This document shows, piece by piece, positions 1-8,769 of a DNA stretch of 12,623 nt. Below the pieces are notes generated by a model. The model was not told where the DNA came from. It was given only the letters and a program-made list of their open reading frames with translations, and ran no database searches. Both the position numbers and the translations under genes were made by a program. Within the stretch, counting starts at the first letter, position 1, and each line of letters opens with the position of its first letter. This DNA is from Clostridia bacterium (GTDB lineage: Bacteria > Bacillota_A > Clostridia > Oscillospirales > CAG-272), in contig JAGBSQ010000218.1 of assembly GCA_017631775.1 (NCBI GenBank), forward strand, positions 1 to 12,623, written 5' to 3'.

Positions 1-678
1 GAGCTTGAAATCATCGCACGCGCACAAAACGTGACCGATGCGGCTTTTGCACACATTCTCAAGGTCCTCACCCCCGAGATGACCGAGATCGACGTAGCAC
101 TTGAGCTTGAAATGTTTATGCGCCGCCAAGGAGCACAAGGCTTGGCGTTTGACACCATTGCCGTATCGGGCACCAATTCCTCTCGCCCTCACGGCGTACC
201 GCGCCCGGTCAAGCTTGAAAAAGGCTTTCTTACCATGGACTTTGGCGCACGTGTTGACGGTTACTGCTCGGATATGACCCGTACCGTTGTTCTCGGCCGT
301 GCCGACGAAGAGGTAAAAAAGGTTTACAACACTGTGCTTTTGGCTCAAACCGTAGCGCTTGAAGCCGCTGCCGAGGGCGTATCCTGCCATGCACTTGATA
401 CTGCCGCGCGCAACGTCATCAACGGTGCCGGATATAAGGGTTGCTTCGGCCACTCATTGGGCCACGGCGTTGGTATGTTCGTTCACGAGGAGCCCCGTCT
501 CTCTCCCAAGGCAGATAACACCGACGTCCTCGAGCGCGGACACGTAGTTACCTTTGAACCCGGCATTTACATTGAAGGAAAATACGGTTGCCGTATTGAA
601 GATATGGTTGCCGTTTGCAACGACGGTAGCATTCGCAATTTCACAAAGAGCCCGAAGGAACTCATCGAGCTCTTCTAA
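1..678 (+). CDS. M24 family metallopeptidase, Xaa-Pro aminopeptidase-like (5' end missing)
   Basis: C-terminal catalytic 'pita-bread' domain of an M24 peptidase, most like aminopeptidase P / Xaa-Pro dipeptidase, which removes or cleaves residues next to proline in peptides in the cytoplasm. The frame is open to the left edge, so the N-terminal domain lies outside the window; a GTG at 31 is internal to the conserved domain and is not the start. All five metal ligands of the family are visible: Asp (codon 238-240, in MDFGA), Asp (271-273, in SDMTRT), His (463-465, in LGHGVG), Glu (556-558, in FEPGIY) and Glu (598-600, in RIEDM). The enzyme should therefore be active with two divalent metal ions. 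The HGVP stretch before the first ligand is also typical. It ends with TAA ten bases before the plsY-like gene, so the two are probably co-transcribed. A methionine aminopeptidase is less likely, because the upstream residues (ARAQNVTDAAF) match the linker helix of two-domain PepP/PepQ enzymes. Confidence 0.93.
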   Translation, partial: ELEIIARAQNVTDAAFAHILKVLTPEMTEIDVALELEMFMRRQGAQGLAFDTIAVSGTNSSRPHGVPRPVKLEKGFLTMDFGARVDGYCSDMTRTVVLGRADEEVKKVYNTVLLAQTVALEAAAEGVSCHALDTAARNVINGAGYKGCFGHSLGHGVGMFVHEEPRLSPKADNTDVLERGHVVTFEPGIYIEGKYGCRIEDMVAVCNDGSIRNFTKSPKELIELF

Positions 679-688
679 TGGAGGATAC

Positions 689-1435
689 ATGAACGTTTTT
701 TTAACCGTCGCAGAAGAAACACCCGTAATTGAAAAGGTGTGGAATTTGGTTGACTGGGCAATTACAAGATTTGGTCTGTCGGTCAACGAAAGCGTTGCCG
801 CCAACATTTTGGGCGCCATGCTTTGCGTTGTAATCGCTTACCTGCTTGGTAGCATCTCTCCCGCCATTCTCATTTCCACTCGCGTGTGTGGCAAAGACAT
901 TCGCCAAGTGGGCAGAAAGAGTGGGGGAACCTATAATATGCTGCTCTCTTACGGCCCCAAAATGGCCGCGGTGAGCGCTGCTTGCGAGTTCCTTTTGGGC
1001 TATGCCGCCATTTGGGTTGGCAGAGTTCTTTGGGAGGCAAACGGAGCGGGACTTGCACTCTTTTTTGTGGTGTTTGGCAATCTTTTTCCCGCATTCCACA
1101 AGCTCTCGGGCGGCAAGGGCATTCTCACCTTGTTGGGTGCCGCTGCGGCACTGAGCCCCTTTGTGTTCCTTTTGATGATGTTCGTTTTTGTGTTGTCGCT
1201 TGTGGCATCCAAGCTCGTTACCTTTGCTTCTGTTGCCATTGCAGGCCTTTTCCCCATTTTTGTAAAATCCTTTGCAAATGACGGCTTGCAGCTGGCAATG
1301 GCTGTGTTCGCCGCCGGATTTATCATTTGGGCGCACCGCCACAATTATCGCCGTGTGCAAGAGGGCAAGGAAGAAAAATTCTATATTAGCGCATATTTGA
1401 AAAAGAAGAAAGCCGAGGATACCGACGATGAATGA
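689..1435 (+). CDS. plsY: PlsY-like glycerol-3-phosphate acyltransferase, divergent
   Basis: Membrane protein of 248 residues. PlsY moves an acyl group from acyl-phosphate to glycerol-3-phosphate, the first step of phospholipid synthesis. Family landmarks are present in order: YLLGSISPAIL (51-61), GKDIRQVG (68-75), GNLFPAF..LSGGKG (129-143, the glycine-rich phosphate loop) and IIWAHRHNYRRVQEGKEEKF near the C-terminus, matching the PlsY HRxNxxRLxxGxE ending. About five or six hydrophobic helices are visible. Two things are odd. The normally strict GSGNxGATN stretch reads GRKSGGTYN (75-83), and the His of GHxFP is Asn130. There is also an N-terminal extension of about 38 residues, making it longer than the usual ~200. 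The start at 689 is chosen because GGAGG (680-684) precedes it and no good site is seen for a later Met. The 3' end overlaps the methyltransferase gene by 8 bases. The fold assignment is good; full enzymatic activity is uncertain. Confidence 0.8.
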   Translation: MNVFLTVAEETPVIEKVWNLVDWAITRFGLSVNESVAANILGAMLCVVIAYLLGSISPAILISTRVCGKDIRQVGRKSGGTYNMLLSYGPKMAAVSAACEFLLGYAAIWVGRVLWEANGAGLALFFVVFGNLFPAFHKLSGGKGILTLLGAAAALSPFVFLLMMFVFVLSLVASKLVTFASVAIAGLFPIFVKSFANDGLQLAMAVFAAGFIIWAHRHNYRRVQEGKEEKFYISAYLKKKKAEDTDDE

Positions 1436-2603
1436 AGCATACCAAAAAATCGTTGAACTGATCTCCTTGGCGGCAAGCAAGGGAGCCTTGAAAAAAGCGG
1501 TTCTTTCAAAGCCCGAGCAAAAGGCCTACGTTAAGTGCAACATCACCCTGCGCTTGGTTGGCGGCAAGACCGTTTTGCAGGCCGAAACGTTTTGCACCGA
1601 TAACAAGGCATTGCACGAAAATATCGCCCCCAACGATGTCGCACGTCTTGGCGAAGTCGCCGCTGGATGGGCGCAAATCAATCTTTTAACCACTCTTGGC
1701 GATTGTGAATTGCGTTCCTCCAAAAAAGGCAAGGTCGCACTCCTTGGCGGTGACAAGCTCTCTCGCGCACTTGCAGAAAAGGATGCACCGTCTGCCAAAA
1801 TCGAGAGCAACAACCGCGAAAAAAAGTATATCCTTTCGGGCAACGAGCCTTTTCTTAAGCTGCTTGACGTCAGCGACGAAAACGGCCGCGTGCGCGACAA
1901 ACGCCAATCAAAATTCCGTCAAATCAACCGCTTTCTTGAGCTCATTCGCGATTGCATCGGGCATCTTCCCGCCGAGGGAACCCTTCGCATTTGCGACCTT
2001 TGCTGTGGCAAGAGCTATCTTTCCTTTGCGGCATATCACTATTTTACCGTAGTGCTCGGTCGCGAGGTAAAAATGACCGGTGTTGACCTCAAGCCAGACG
2101 TTGTGGCATACTGTAACGAGGTCGCAAAAAAGCTCGGCTTTGACGGCTTGGAGTTCCTCCATGGCGACGTGAACAAATACGAGTGCCGCGAGCACGTGCA
2201 TTTGGTAATTTCTTTGCACGCCTGCGACATTGCAACCGATTTTGTGCTCAACAAGGCAACCGAGTGGGGGGCAGACGTTATTCTTTCCACCCCCTGCTGT
2301 CACCACGAAATGAACCATACCATCAATTGCGAGGCACTTTCCTTTATTACGGGGCATTCTATGTTGCGCCAAAAGCTTTGCGATGCCGCAACCGATGCGC
2401 TTCGCCTCAAGCGTCTTGAGGCAGCCGGATATTCCGTGTGCGCGCTCGAACTCATCGACCCCGAGGAAACCCCCAAAAACATTATGCTGCGCGCCCTAAA
2501 GCGCAAAAACTTTGATCCCACATCCCCCGAGGCTCAGCGCCTGCAAGAGGAATACCTTGCGGCAAAGGCGTTTTTGGTAGGGGATCAAAAGGTCTCGTTT
2601 TAA
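1428..2603 (+). CDS. Class I SAM-dependent methyltransferase, Methyltransf_32 / METTL25-like
   Basis: Protein of 391 residues. The C-terminal half is a Rossmann-type SAM methyltransferase: motif I is ICDLCCGKSYLSF (188-200), an acidic ribose-binding residue follows in TGVDLKPD, and a SLHACDIATD segment leads to the PCCHHE signature (289-294). The LHACD plus PCCxxE pair is characteristic of the Methyltransf_32 (PF13679) group that includes METTL25-type proteins. In bacteria these are usually annotated only as SAM-dependent methyltransferase, and the substrate is not known here. The N-terminal ~150 residues form a separate, unassigned domain with the look of a substrate-binding module. The start ATG lies inside the end of the plsY-like gene (8-base overlap), pointing to translational coupling. 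A cytoplasmic location is expected; there is no signal peptide or membrane helix. RNA or a ribosomal protein is a plausible target by analogy, but nothing in the sequence proves it. Confidence 0.85.
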   Translation: MNEAYQKIVELISLAASKGALKKAVLSKPEQKAYVKCNITLRLVGGKTVLQAETFCTDNKALHENIAPNDVARLGEVAAGWAQINLLTTLGDCELRSSKKGKVALLGGDKLSRALAEKDAPSAKIESNNREKKYILSGNEPFLKLLDVSDENGRVRDKRQSKFRQINRFLELIRDCIGHLPAEGTLRICDLCCGKSYLSFAAYHYFTVVLGREVKMTGVDLKPDVVAYCNEVAKKLGFDGLEFLHGDVNKYECREHVHLVISLHACDIATDFVLNKATEWGADVILSTPCCHHEMNHTINCEALSFITGHSMLRQKLCDAATDALRLKRLEAAGYSVCALELIDPEETPKNIMLRALKRKNFDPTSPEAQRLQEEYLAAKAFLVGDQKVSF

Positions 2604-2629
2604 GAGAGAAAAAAGAGAGGAGACAGACT

Positions 2630-2952
2630 ATGTTTAAACTCTTTTCCCGCAAAAAGGATCCCAACAGCAAGGCCTACCGCTGGGAGATGGCGCGACAAAT
2701 GGCCAACCATCACATCCGCTACGTCACCGAAAAAAGAAATGGCGTTGACGAAGTAATCGGCCGCAACGGCGGACTGAATATTCGAGACGATGAGCTCATC
2801 GTTTTTGCATCCTCCGACGTTGTTTTTCGTTGCAAGATCGAACAAATGCAGGCATGGGAGCTGCTCTCCAAGGATGGCGTCGTTATCACCGCCCCCGACC
2901 TCGAACATGAGGGCAAGGAACGAACCATTATTGTTTTTTATGTTTATTATCG

Positions 2953-2956
<4 letters not shown>
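2630..2956 (+). CDS. Small conserved-looking protein of unknown function
   Basis: 108 residues, not assigned to a named family. It begins with a basic MFKLFSRKK segment, has an amphipathic region near residues 18-45 and a beta-rich second half with IRDDELIVFASSDVVFRC, then AWELLSKDGVVITAPD and a YVYYR ending. No signal peptide, membrane helix or metal site is seen. The layout (short basic N-terminus, then alternating strands ending in an aromatic strand) resembles small uncharacterised clostridial proteins found in similar housekeeping clusters; that resemblance is from memory. A clear ribosome site (GAGAGGAG, 2615-2622) lies in a purine-rich 26-base gap after the methyltransferase stop, so it is probably the last gene of the upstream operon. 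A hairpin overlaps its stop codon. Confidence 0.75.
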
Positions 2957-4420
<1,464 letters not shown>

Positions 4421-4440
4421 AAAAGTGACTCATTAAAACG

Positions 4441-4487
4441 CACTCAATATCGCGGTATGCAACTGCGAATATTGGGTGTGTTTTTTT
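4441..4487 (+). terminator. Intrinsic terminator of the lipoprotein gene
   Basis: An imperfect inverted repeat, CACTCAATATCGCGGT (from 4441) pairing with ACTGCGAATATTGGGTGTG (4462-4480) with one bulge and wobble pairs, is followed at once by seven T (4481-4487). It lies 20 bases after the lipoprotein stop and separates that gene from the PTS operon. Confidence 0.75.
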
Positions 4488-4527
4488 GTTGTCTTTTATC
4501 GAAAACTCCTTTTCCAATTCTGTTCGG

Positions 4528-4533
4528 TATAAT
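4528..4533 (+). promoter_or_regulatory. Possible -10 box for the PTS operon
   Basis: A perfect TATAAT sits 80 bases before the HPr start, downstream of the terminator, where an operon promoter is expected. At 17-base spacing the -35 position reads ACTCCT, which is poor, and there is no TG extension. The promoter would therefore be weak or activator-dependent. Confidence 0.4.
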
Positions 4534-4558
4534 CTGCCCACAAAACGGCAAAATAGAA

Positions 4559-4602
4559 ACAAAAGCAAAAAATCGGCGGCCCATCTTTGCGGTTGCTTTT
4601 GT
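4559..4602 (+). promoter_or_regulatory. Leader hairpin just before the HPr ribosome site
   Basis: ACAAAAGCAA (4559-4568) and TTGCTTTTGT (4593-4602) form a perfect 10-bp stem with a 24-base loop. The right arm ends one base before the GGGAG ribosome site (4603-4607), which stays unpaired. It may stabilise the mRNA 5' end or be a regulator target. It does not resemble the ribonucleic antiterminator sites of GlcT/LicT-type systems. Confidence 0.35.
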
Positions 4603-4613
4603 GGGAGTTGGGT

Positions 4614-4913
4614 ATGAAAGAATTTAGCTTTGTTGTAACAGATAAAGACGGCATGCACGCGCGCCCTGCGGGCAGACTTGCCATGTGTGCCAAGCAATTT
4701 GCCTCAAGCATCAACGTTCGTGCAAACGGCAAAACGGCAGACGGCAAGCGGCTGATCTCCTTGCTGATGTTGGGCGCGGTTTGCGGCACGACCCTGACCT
4801 TTATCATCTCGGGCGAGGACGAGGATCGCGCCGCCTCTGCCCTAGAGGATTTTTGTCACACACAGTGGAACCCTATGGGGGTGGTTTTGGGGGATGAAAC
4901 AATTGAAAACTGA
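4614..4913 (+). CDS. ptsH: HPr family phosphocarrier protein lacking Ser46
   Basis: 99 residues. HPr takes a phosphate from Enzyme I on a histidine and hands it to EIIA in the cytoplasm. The active-site segment GMHARPAG places the phospho-acceptor at His15 with Arg17 and Pro18. A gap-free alignment with the well-known Bacillus HPr puts Arg (codon 4749-4751) at position 46, where low-GC Firmicutes usually have the Ser phosphorylated by HPr kinase; the segment reads GKRLISLL. This copy therefore probably does not act in CcpA-dependent carbon catabolite control. The protein is about 10 residues longer than usual, with a C-terminal tail after the ALEDF helix. The start at 4614 is supported by GGGAG at 4603-4607; an upstream in-frame TTG would add residues not found in HPr. 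It overlaps the Enzyme I gene by 20 bases. Confidence 0.92.
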   Translation: MKEFSFVVTDKDGMHARPAGRLAMCAKQFASSINVRANGKTADGKRLISLLMLGAVCGTTLTFIISGEDEDRAASALEDFCHTQWNPMGVVLGDETIEN

Positions 4914-6537
4914 GGTTGTTTACGGCACGGGAATCGGCACGCGCGGAGTGGTTGGCAAGGTGCATTTTTTGCATACGTCGGGGCAGGTTGAAGAGAAGGA
5001 CGGGCGTGGTATTGAGGAAGAACGCGCGCGTTTATCTGTGGCGATCGAGCGCGCAAGGCAATCGGTTTTAAATCTGCAAAAAACGGCCGAGGAGGACATA
5101 GGAGCCGAAGCCGCCGAAATTTTTGCCATTCACGCCATGCTGCTCTCAGACGCGGATCTGCTTGAGCGAATAGAGGAGGGCATTTTGCAAAACCTTTCCT
5201 GCGAGGCGGCGGTACGCGAGGCAGGCGAGGCGTTTTCCCTTGAACTTTTGGCTCTGGAAGATCCGTATTTACGGGCGCGCGCAACAGACATCAAGGACGT
5301 TTGTGCACAGCTTTTGTCGCATCTTTCGGGAGAGAGCGAGGCGACCGAAGGTACACCGCGTGAGGCTTATATTCTTGTTTCGCGCGATCTGACCCCCTCG
5401 CAAACGGTGGGACTTGACCGCGATCTGCTTTTGGGATTTGTTACCTTTGAGGGGTCTCCCAACTCGCACACTGCCATTTTGGCGCGCGCCATGGGCATTC
5501 CGGCACTTGTGTGCGCGGGTAAAATTTCCGAAATACATGAGGGGAAAACAGCGCTCTTAGATGCTGCCGCAGGCTCCTTGACGCTTTCACCAAGCGAGGA
5601 GGAAATGGCTGCTTTTGCGGCACGTTGTGCAGAGAACGAGGAACTTTTCTTTGAGCGTGAGCGCATTTTGCACACCTTGGCAGACAAGCCTGCCATTACA
5701 AAAAGCGGTCACAGGGTACTCATTTACGCCAATGTCGGAGGAGAAGAGGAGGTCGGTGCCGTTCTTTCGGGCGGTGCCGACGGAATAGGCCTTTTGCGGA
5801 GCGAGTTTTTATATCTCTCGCTCGACCGCGCCCCCGATGAGGAAACGCTCTATCAAAACTATCGAACGGTTGCCGAACGTATGCAGGGGCGGCGCGTGGT
5901 CATTCGAACCCTTGACGTGGGAGCCGACAAACGGGTTCCTTATCTTTCTCTGCCGCAAGAGGAAAATCCCGCTCTCGGCTTGCGCGGCGTACGGCTTTGT
6001 TTGCGGGAGCGAACACTTTTTTGCGAGCAGATCCGTGCCATTCTGCGCGCATCGGCGCACGGCAAGGTTGCCATCATGTTCCCAATGATCGTCAGTGCCG
6101 AGGAGGTACGCGCTTGCCGCGAGCTTATAAACGAATGTATGCAATCTCTTTCGGCACGTAAAGAGGCATACGATGAGCATGTTGAGGTGGGTATCATGAT
6201 CGAAACCCCGGCCGCCGCCATTCTTTCGCGCGAGCTTTCCGAGTTGGTCGACTTTTTCTCGGTCGGCACAAACGATCTTTTGCAATACACCTTGGCGGTA
6301 GACCGCCAAAACCCCTACGTTGAGGAGCTTTGCCGCACAAACCGCGAGCCGGTCCTGCACTTGATTGAAAAGGCAGCAAAGGCCATTCACCAAACGGGAG
6401 GGTGGATAGGTGTTTGCGGTGAGCTTGCCGCCGATCTTTCACTCACACAGCGCTTTTGCGATATGCGTATAGATGAGTTGTCGGTCTCCTCGCCTTATCT
6501 TTTGGAGCTACGCGAGCGCGTGCTCAACTGTCAATAA
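4894..6537 (+). CDS. ptsI: PTS Enzyme I (phosphoenolpyruvate-protein phosphotransferase)
   Basis: 547 residues, slightly shorter than the usual ~570. Enzyme I autophosphorylates from PEP and passes the phosphate to HPr. In order: the N-terminal HPr-binding and helical region (1-140), the swivelling phosphohistidine domain with SPNSHTAILAR and acceptor His192, and the C-terminal PEP-binding TIM barrel. Barrel landmarks are GIGLLRSEFLYL, RTLDVGADK, NPALGLRG, FPMI, GIMIETPAA, VGTNDLLQYTLAVDR and GVCGELAAD, the last carrying the catalytic Cys508. All key residues are present, so it should be active. The ATG lies inside the HPr gene and is preceded by a G-rich stretch rather than a clean GGAGG, so translation probably depends on coupling to ptsH. 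The EIIA gene follows after 19 bases. Confidence 0.96.
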   Translation: MKQLKTEVVYGTGIGTRGVVGKVHFLHTSGQVEEKDGRGIEEERARLSVAIERARQSVLNLQKTAEEDIGAEAAEIFAIHAMLLSDADLLERIEEGILQNLSCEAAVREAGEAFSLELLALEDPYLRARATDIKDVCAQLLSHLSGESEATEGTPREAYILVSRDLTPSQTVGLDRDLLLGFVTFEGSPNSHTAILARAMGIPALVCAGKISEIHEGKTALLDAAAGSLTLSPSEEEMAAFAARCAENEELFFERERILHTLADKPAITKSGHRVLIYANVGGEEEVGAVLSGGADGIGLLRSEFLYLSLDRAPDEETLYQNYRTVAERMQGRRVVIRTLDVGADKRVPYLSLPQEENPALGLRGVRLCLRERTLFCEQIRAILRASAHGKVAIMFPMIVSAEEVRACRELINECMQSLSARKEAYDEHVEVGIMIETPAAAILSRELSELVDFFSVGTNDLLQYTLAVDRQNPYVEELCRTNREPVLHLIEKAAKAIHQTGGWIGVCGELAADLSLTQRFCDMRIDELSVSSPYLLELRERVLNCQ

Positions 6538-6556
6538 ATTTTTGGAGGAAGAAAAA

Positions 6557-7057
6557 ATGAAAAAGAAAACCGAACGTCTTATGGCTCCCTGCACTGGCAA
6601 AACCCTTCCGCTTTCAGCGGTTCCCGACGAGGTGTTTGCCCAAGGCATTTTGGGCAAAGGCATTGCAATAGACCCCACCGCGAGGAGCTTTTTTGCACCC
6701 GTGAGTGGGGAAGTGACCTCTGTGGTCGATTCACTTCACGCTTATACGCTCTCAAGCAACAACGGCACCAACGTTTTGGTGCATATTGGCGTTGATACCG
6801 TTAGCCTTGCCGGCAAGGGATTTTTGTCGCACGTCAGGGCGGGGGATAGAGTGGTTGCGGGGCAACTGATTGCCGAGGCGGATATTGACCTCATTCGCTC
6901 GCGCGGACTTTCTCCCATTTGTTCGTTGGTGGTCACCGAACCCGAAGATATCGAGGATATTGAATACACACCCGGCTTTTGCATTGGCGGCGAGGATGCC
7001 GTTATGCAATACCAAGTAACGGTGAGGAATGACTATGACAAACACGCAAGCACTTGA
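6557..7057 (+). CDS. crr: PTS EIIA, glucose family (Crr-like)
   Basis: 166 residues, the normal length for a stand-alone EIIA(Glc). It accepts phosphate from HPr-His15 and donates it to the EIIB domain of the next gene. Typical features are the N-terminal PLSAVPDEVFAQGILGKG (18-35), FAPVSGEV (46-53), and the two active-site histidines His61 (in LHAYTLSSNNG) and His76 (in NVLVHIGVDTVSLAGKGF); His76 is the phospho-acceptor by family alignment. The start at 6557 follows TTGGAGGAA (GGAGG at 6544-6548, 8-base spacing). The 3' end overlaps the EIICB gene. In many Firmicutes this domain is fused to EIICB; here it is a separate gene, as in enterics. Confidence 0.95.
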   Translation: MKKKTERLMAPCTGKTLPLSAVPDEVFAQGILGKGIAIDPTARSFFAPVSGEVTSVVDSLHAYTLSSNNGTNVLVHIGVDTVSLAGKGFLSHVRAGDRVVAGQLIAEADIDLIRSRGLSPICSLVVTEPEDIEDIEYTPGFCIGGEDAVMQYQVTVRNDYDKHAST

Positions 7058-8669
7058 TAAAAAACGAAGATTCGGCAGCGGATTTTTCGAAGTTTTGCAA
7101 CGCGTCGGGCGTGCTTTTATGCTCCCCATTGCGCTCTTACCGATAGCAGGACTTCTTTTGGGAGTGGGAGCATCCTTTACCAACGAGGCCACGCTTGAGG
7201 CGTACAATTTGCTTGGCGTTATGGGGCCGGGTACGGTTCCGTATACAATTTTTTCGCTTCTTGCCTCGGTCGGCACAGTTATTTTTGATAACCTGCCGCT
7301 CCTGTTTGCAATGGGCGTGGCGCTTGGCATGGCCGAGAACGAAAAGGCAACGGCAACTCTTTCGGCGGCAATCGCATTTTTCGTTATGCACAAAACCATC
7401 AGCACTCTGCTCTCTGTCAGTGGCAAGCTTGCCGAGGGGGCAATGCCGGAGGGAACAATAGCCAACGTGGTTGGCATTGAGTCCTTGCAAATGGGTGTGT
7501 TTGGCGGCATCATCGTCGGTCTTGGCGTAGCATGGCTGCACAATCGGTTCTACAAAATTAAGTTGCCAACCGTTATTTCCTTTTTTGGCGGCACGCGATT
7601 TGTGCCGATCATCTCCACCTTGGCGTATATTCTTGTGGGCGTTGCCATGTTCTTTTTGTGGCCGTTTGTGCAATCGGGTATTTATGCCTTGGGCGACCTC
7701 GTTCTCCGTTCGGGATACGCGGGAACACTTATCTACGGTTTTATCGAACGTATCTTAATTCCGTTTGGACTCCACCACGTGTTCTATTTGCCGTTTTGGC
7801 AAACCGGCGTGGGCGGCTCTGCAATGATAGATGGCGTTATGATCTACGGCGCGCAAAATATCTTTTTTGCCGAGCTTGCATCTCCCAATACAACACGTTT
7901 TTCGGTTGAGGCTTGCCGTTTTATGAGCGGTAAGTTTCCGCTTATGATCTTTGGTCTGCCCGGTGCGGCGCTCGCGATGTACACTTGTGCGCGGTCTGAA
8001 AAAAGAAAAGTCGCAGGCGGTCTTTTGCTCTCTGCGGCATTGACTTCCATGCTTACGGGTATCACCGAACCGATTGAGTTTACTTTCTTATTTGTAGCGC
8101 CCATCCTTTACGTTATCCACTCGGTGCTGGCGGGACTTGCCTATATGCTCATGCACCTGCTTGGCGTTAGCGTGGGAATGACCTTTTCGGGCGGTCTTAT
8201 CGACCTGACGCTCTTTGGCGTTCTGCAAGGCAACGCCAAGACGAATTGGCTGATGATCCCTTTGGTGGGCGCGATCTATTTTGTCGTTTATTTCTTTTTG
8301 TTCCGTTTCCTTATCCGTCGTCGCAATTATGCAACACCGGGGCGCGAGGAGGGGGAAGGCGAGGTCAAACTCTACACCCGTGCCGACTACAACGAAAAGA
8401 AAAACAATGCGCAAAAGAACGAGGGGGAGAACAGTGTTTCACAACTCATTTTGAATGGCCTTGGCGGACGTGAAAACATCATCACACTGGATTGTTGTGC
8501 CACACGCTTGCGCGTGACCGTTAAGGATGAAAGCCTTGTTTCGGATGATCTGCTCCGAGCGAGCGGTGCGCGCGGTGTCATTCGACGCGGTGGCGGCGTG
8601 CAGGTCGTTTACGGCCCACAGGTATCGGTCATCAAGAGCGAGCTTGAGGATTATATCAAAACACTTTAA
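7035..8669 (+). CDS. PTS EIICB transporter, glucose/maltose/GlcNAc superfamily
   Basis: 544 residues. The EIIC domain (about 1-400) is the membrane channel: it opens with VGRAFMLPIALLPIAGLLLG and has GLHHVFYLPFW (His247, His248) and the conserved ITEPIEF (Glu345, Glu348) of the sugar site. After a charged linker comes EIIB, with LDCCATRLRV and phospho-Cys488; the neighbouring Cys487 is an unusual extra. EIIB takes phosphate from the EIIA encoded just upstream and gives it to the sugar during import. Sugar specificity cannot be fixed from sequence: the HHVFYLPFWQTGVGG stretch recalls glucose or alpha-glucoside transporters more than GlcNAc ones. Two in-frame ATGs lie at 7029 and 7035; the second is preferred because GGTGAGG (7021-7027) is 7 bases away from it and only one base from the first. 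A terminator follows the stop closely. Confidence 0.93.
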   Translation: MTNTQALDKKRRFGSGFFEVLQRVGRAFMLPIALLPIAGLLLGVGASFTNEATLEAYNLLGVMGPGTVPYTIFSLLASVGTVIFDNLPLLFAMGVALGMAENEKATATLSAAIAFFVMHKTISTLLSVSGKLAEGAMPEGTIANVVGIESLQMGVFGGIIVGLGVAWLHNRFYKIKLPTVISFFGGTRFVPIISTLAYILVGVAMFFLWPFVQSGIYALGDLVLRSGYAGTLIYGFIERILIPFGLHHVFYLPFWQTGVGGSAMIDGVMIYGAQNIFFAELASPNTTRFSVEACRFMSGKFPLMIFGLPGAALAMYTCARSEKRKVAGGLLLSAALTSMLTGITEPIEFTFLFVAPILYVIHSVLAGLAYMLMHLLGVSVGMTFSGGLIDLTLFGVLQGNAKTNWLMIPLVGAIYFVVYFFLFRFLIRRRNYATPGREEGEGEVKLYTRADYNEKKNNAQKNEGENSVSQLILNGLGGRENIITLDCCATRLRVTVKDESLVSDDLLRASGARGVIRRGGGVQVVYGPQVSVIKSELEDYIKTL

Positions 8670-8674
8670 CCCCC

Positions 8675-8719
8675 AAAAAACAGACAAGCACCCAAAATAA
8701 CGGTGTTTGTCTGTTTTTT
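8675..8719 (+). terminator. Intrinsic terminator of the PTS operon
   Basis: AAAAAACAGACAAGCACC pairs with GGTGTTTGTCTGTTTTTT with one G-U pair across a short loop; the right arm ends in six T (8714-8719). The stem starts about five bases after the EIICB stop. The U-tract runs directly into the promoter of the next gene. Confidence 0.88.
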
Positions 8720-8720
8720 A

Positions 8721-8749
8721 TGGACAATCGACGAAAAATGTGGTATAAT
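8721..8749 (+). promoter_or_regulatory. Sigma-A-type promoter of cassette 1
   Basis: TGGACA (8721-8726), 17 bases, then a perfect TATAAT (8744-8749) with a TGG extension just before it. This is a strong housekeeping-type promoter. It lies about 95 bases before the sigma factor start, giving a long leader. It is almost identical to the block at 11830-11858. Confidence 0.8.
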
Positions 8750-8769
8750 AAAATAAATTATTGATGTTC

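Noticed and set aside
31..33. GTG as the start of the peptidase
   Set aside because: The frame is open to the left edge and the preceding residues continue the M24 linker helix, so this is an internal Val.
2945..2950. TATTAT as a -10 box for the lipoprotein gene
   Set aside because: No acceptable -35 at 16-18 base spacing, and it lies inside the coding end of the previous gene. Not strong enough to list.
4433..4446. Possible catabolite-responsive (cre) site TTAAAACGCACTCA
   Set aside because: It lacks the key G and several palindromic positions, and overlaps the left arm of the terminator. Chance match.
5809..6393. Antisense open frame of about 194 codons opposite ptsI
   Set aside because: The sense strand encodes all Enzyme I catalytic motifs here. 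The antisense product shows no family features.
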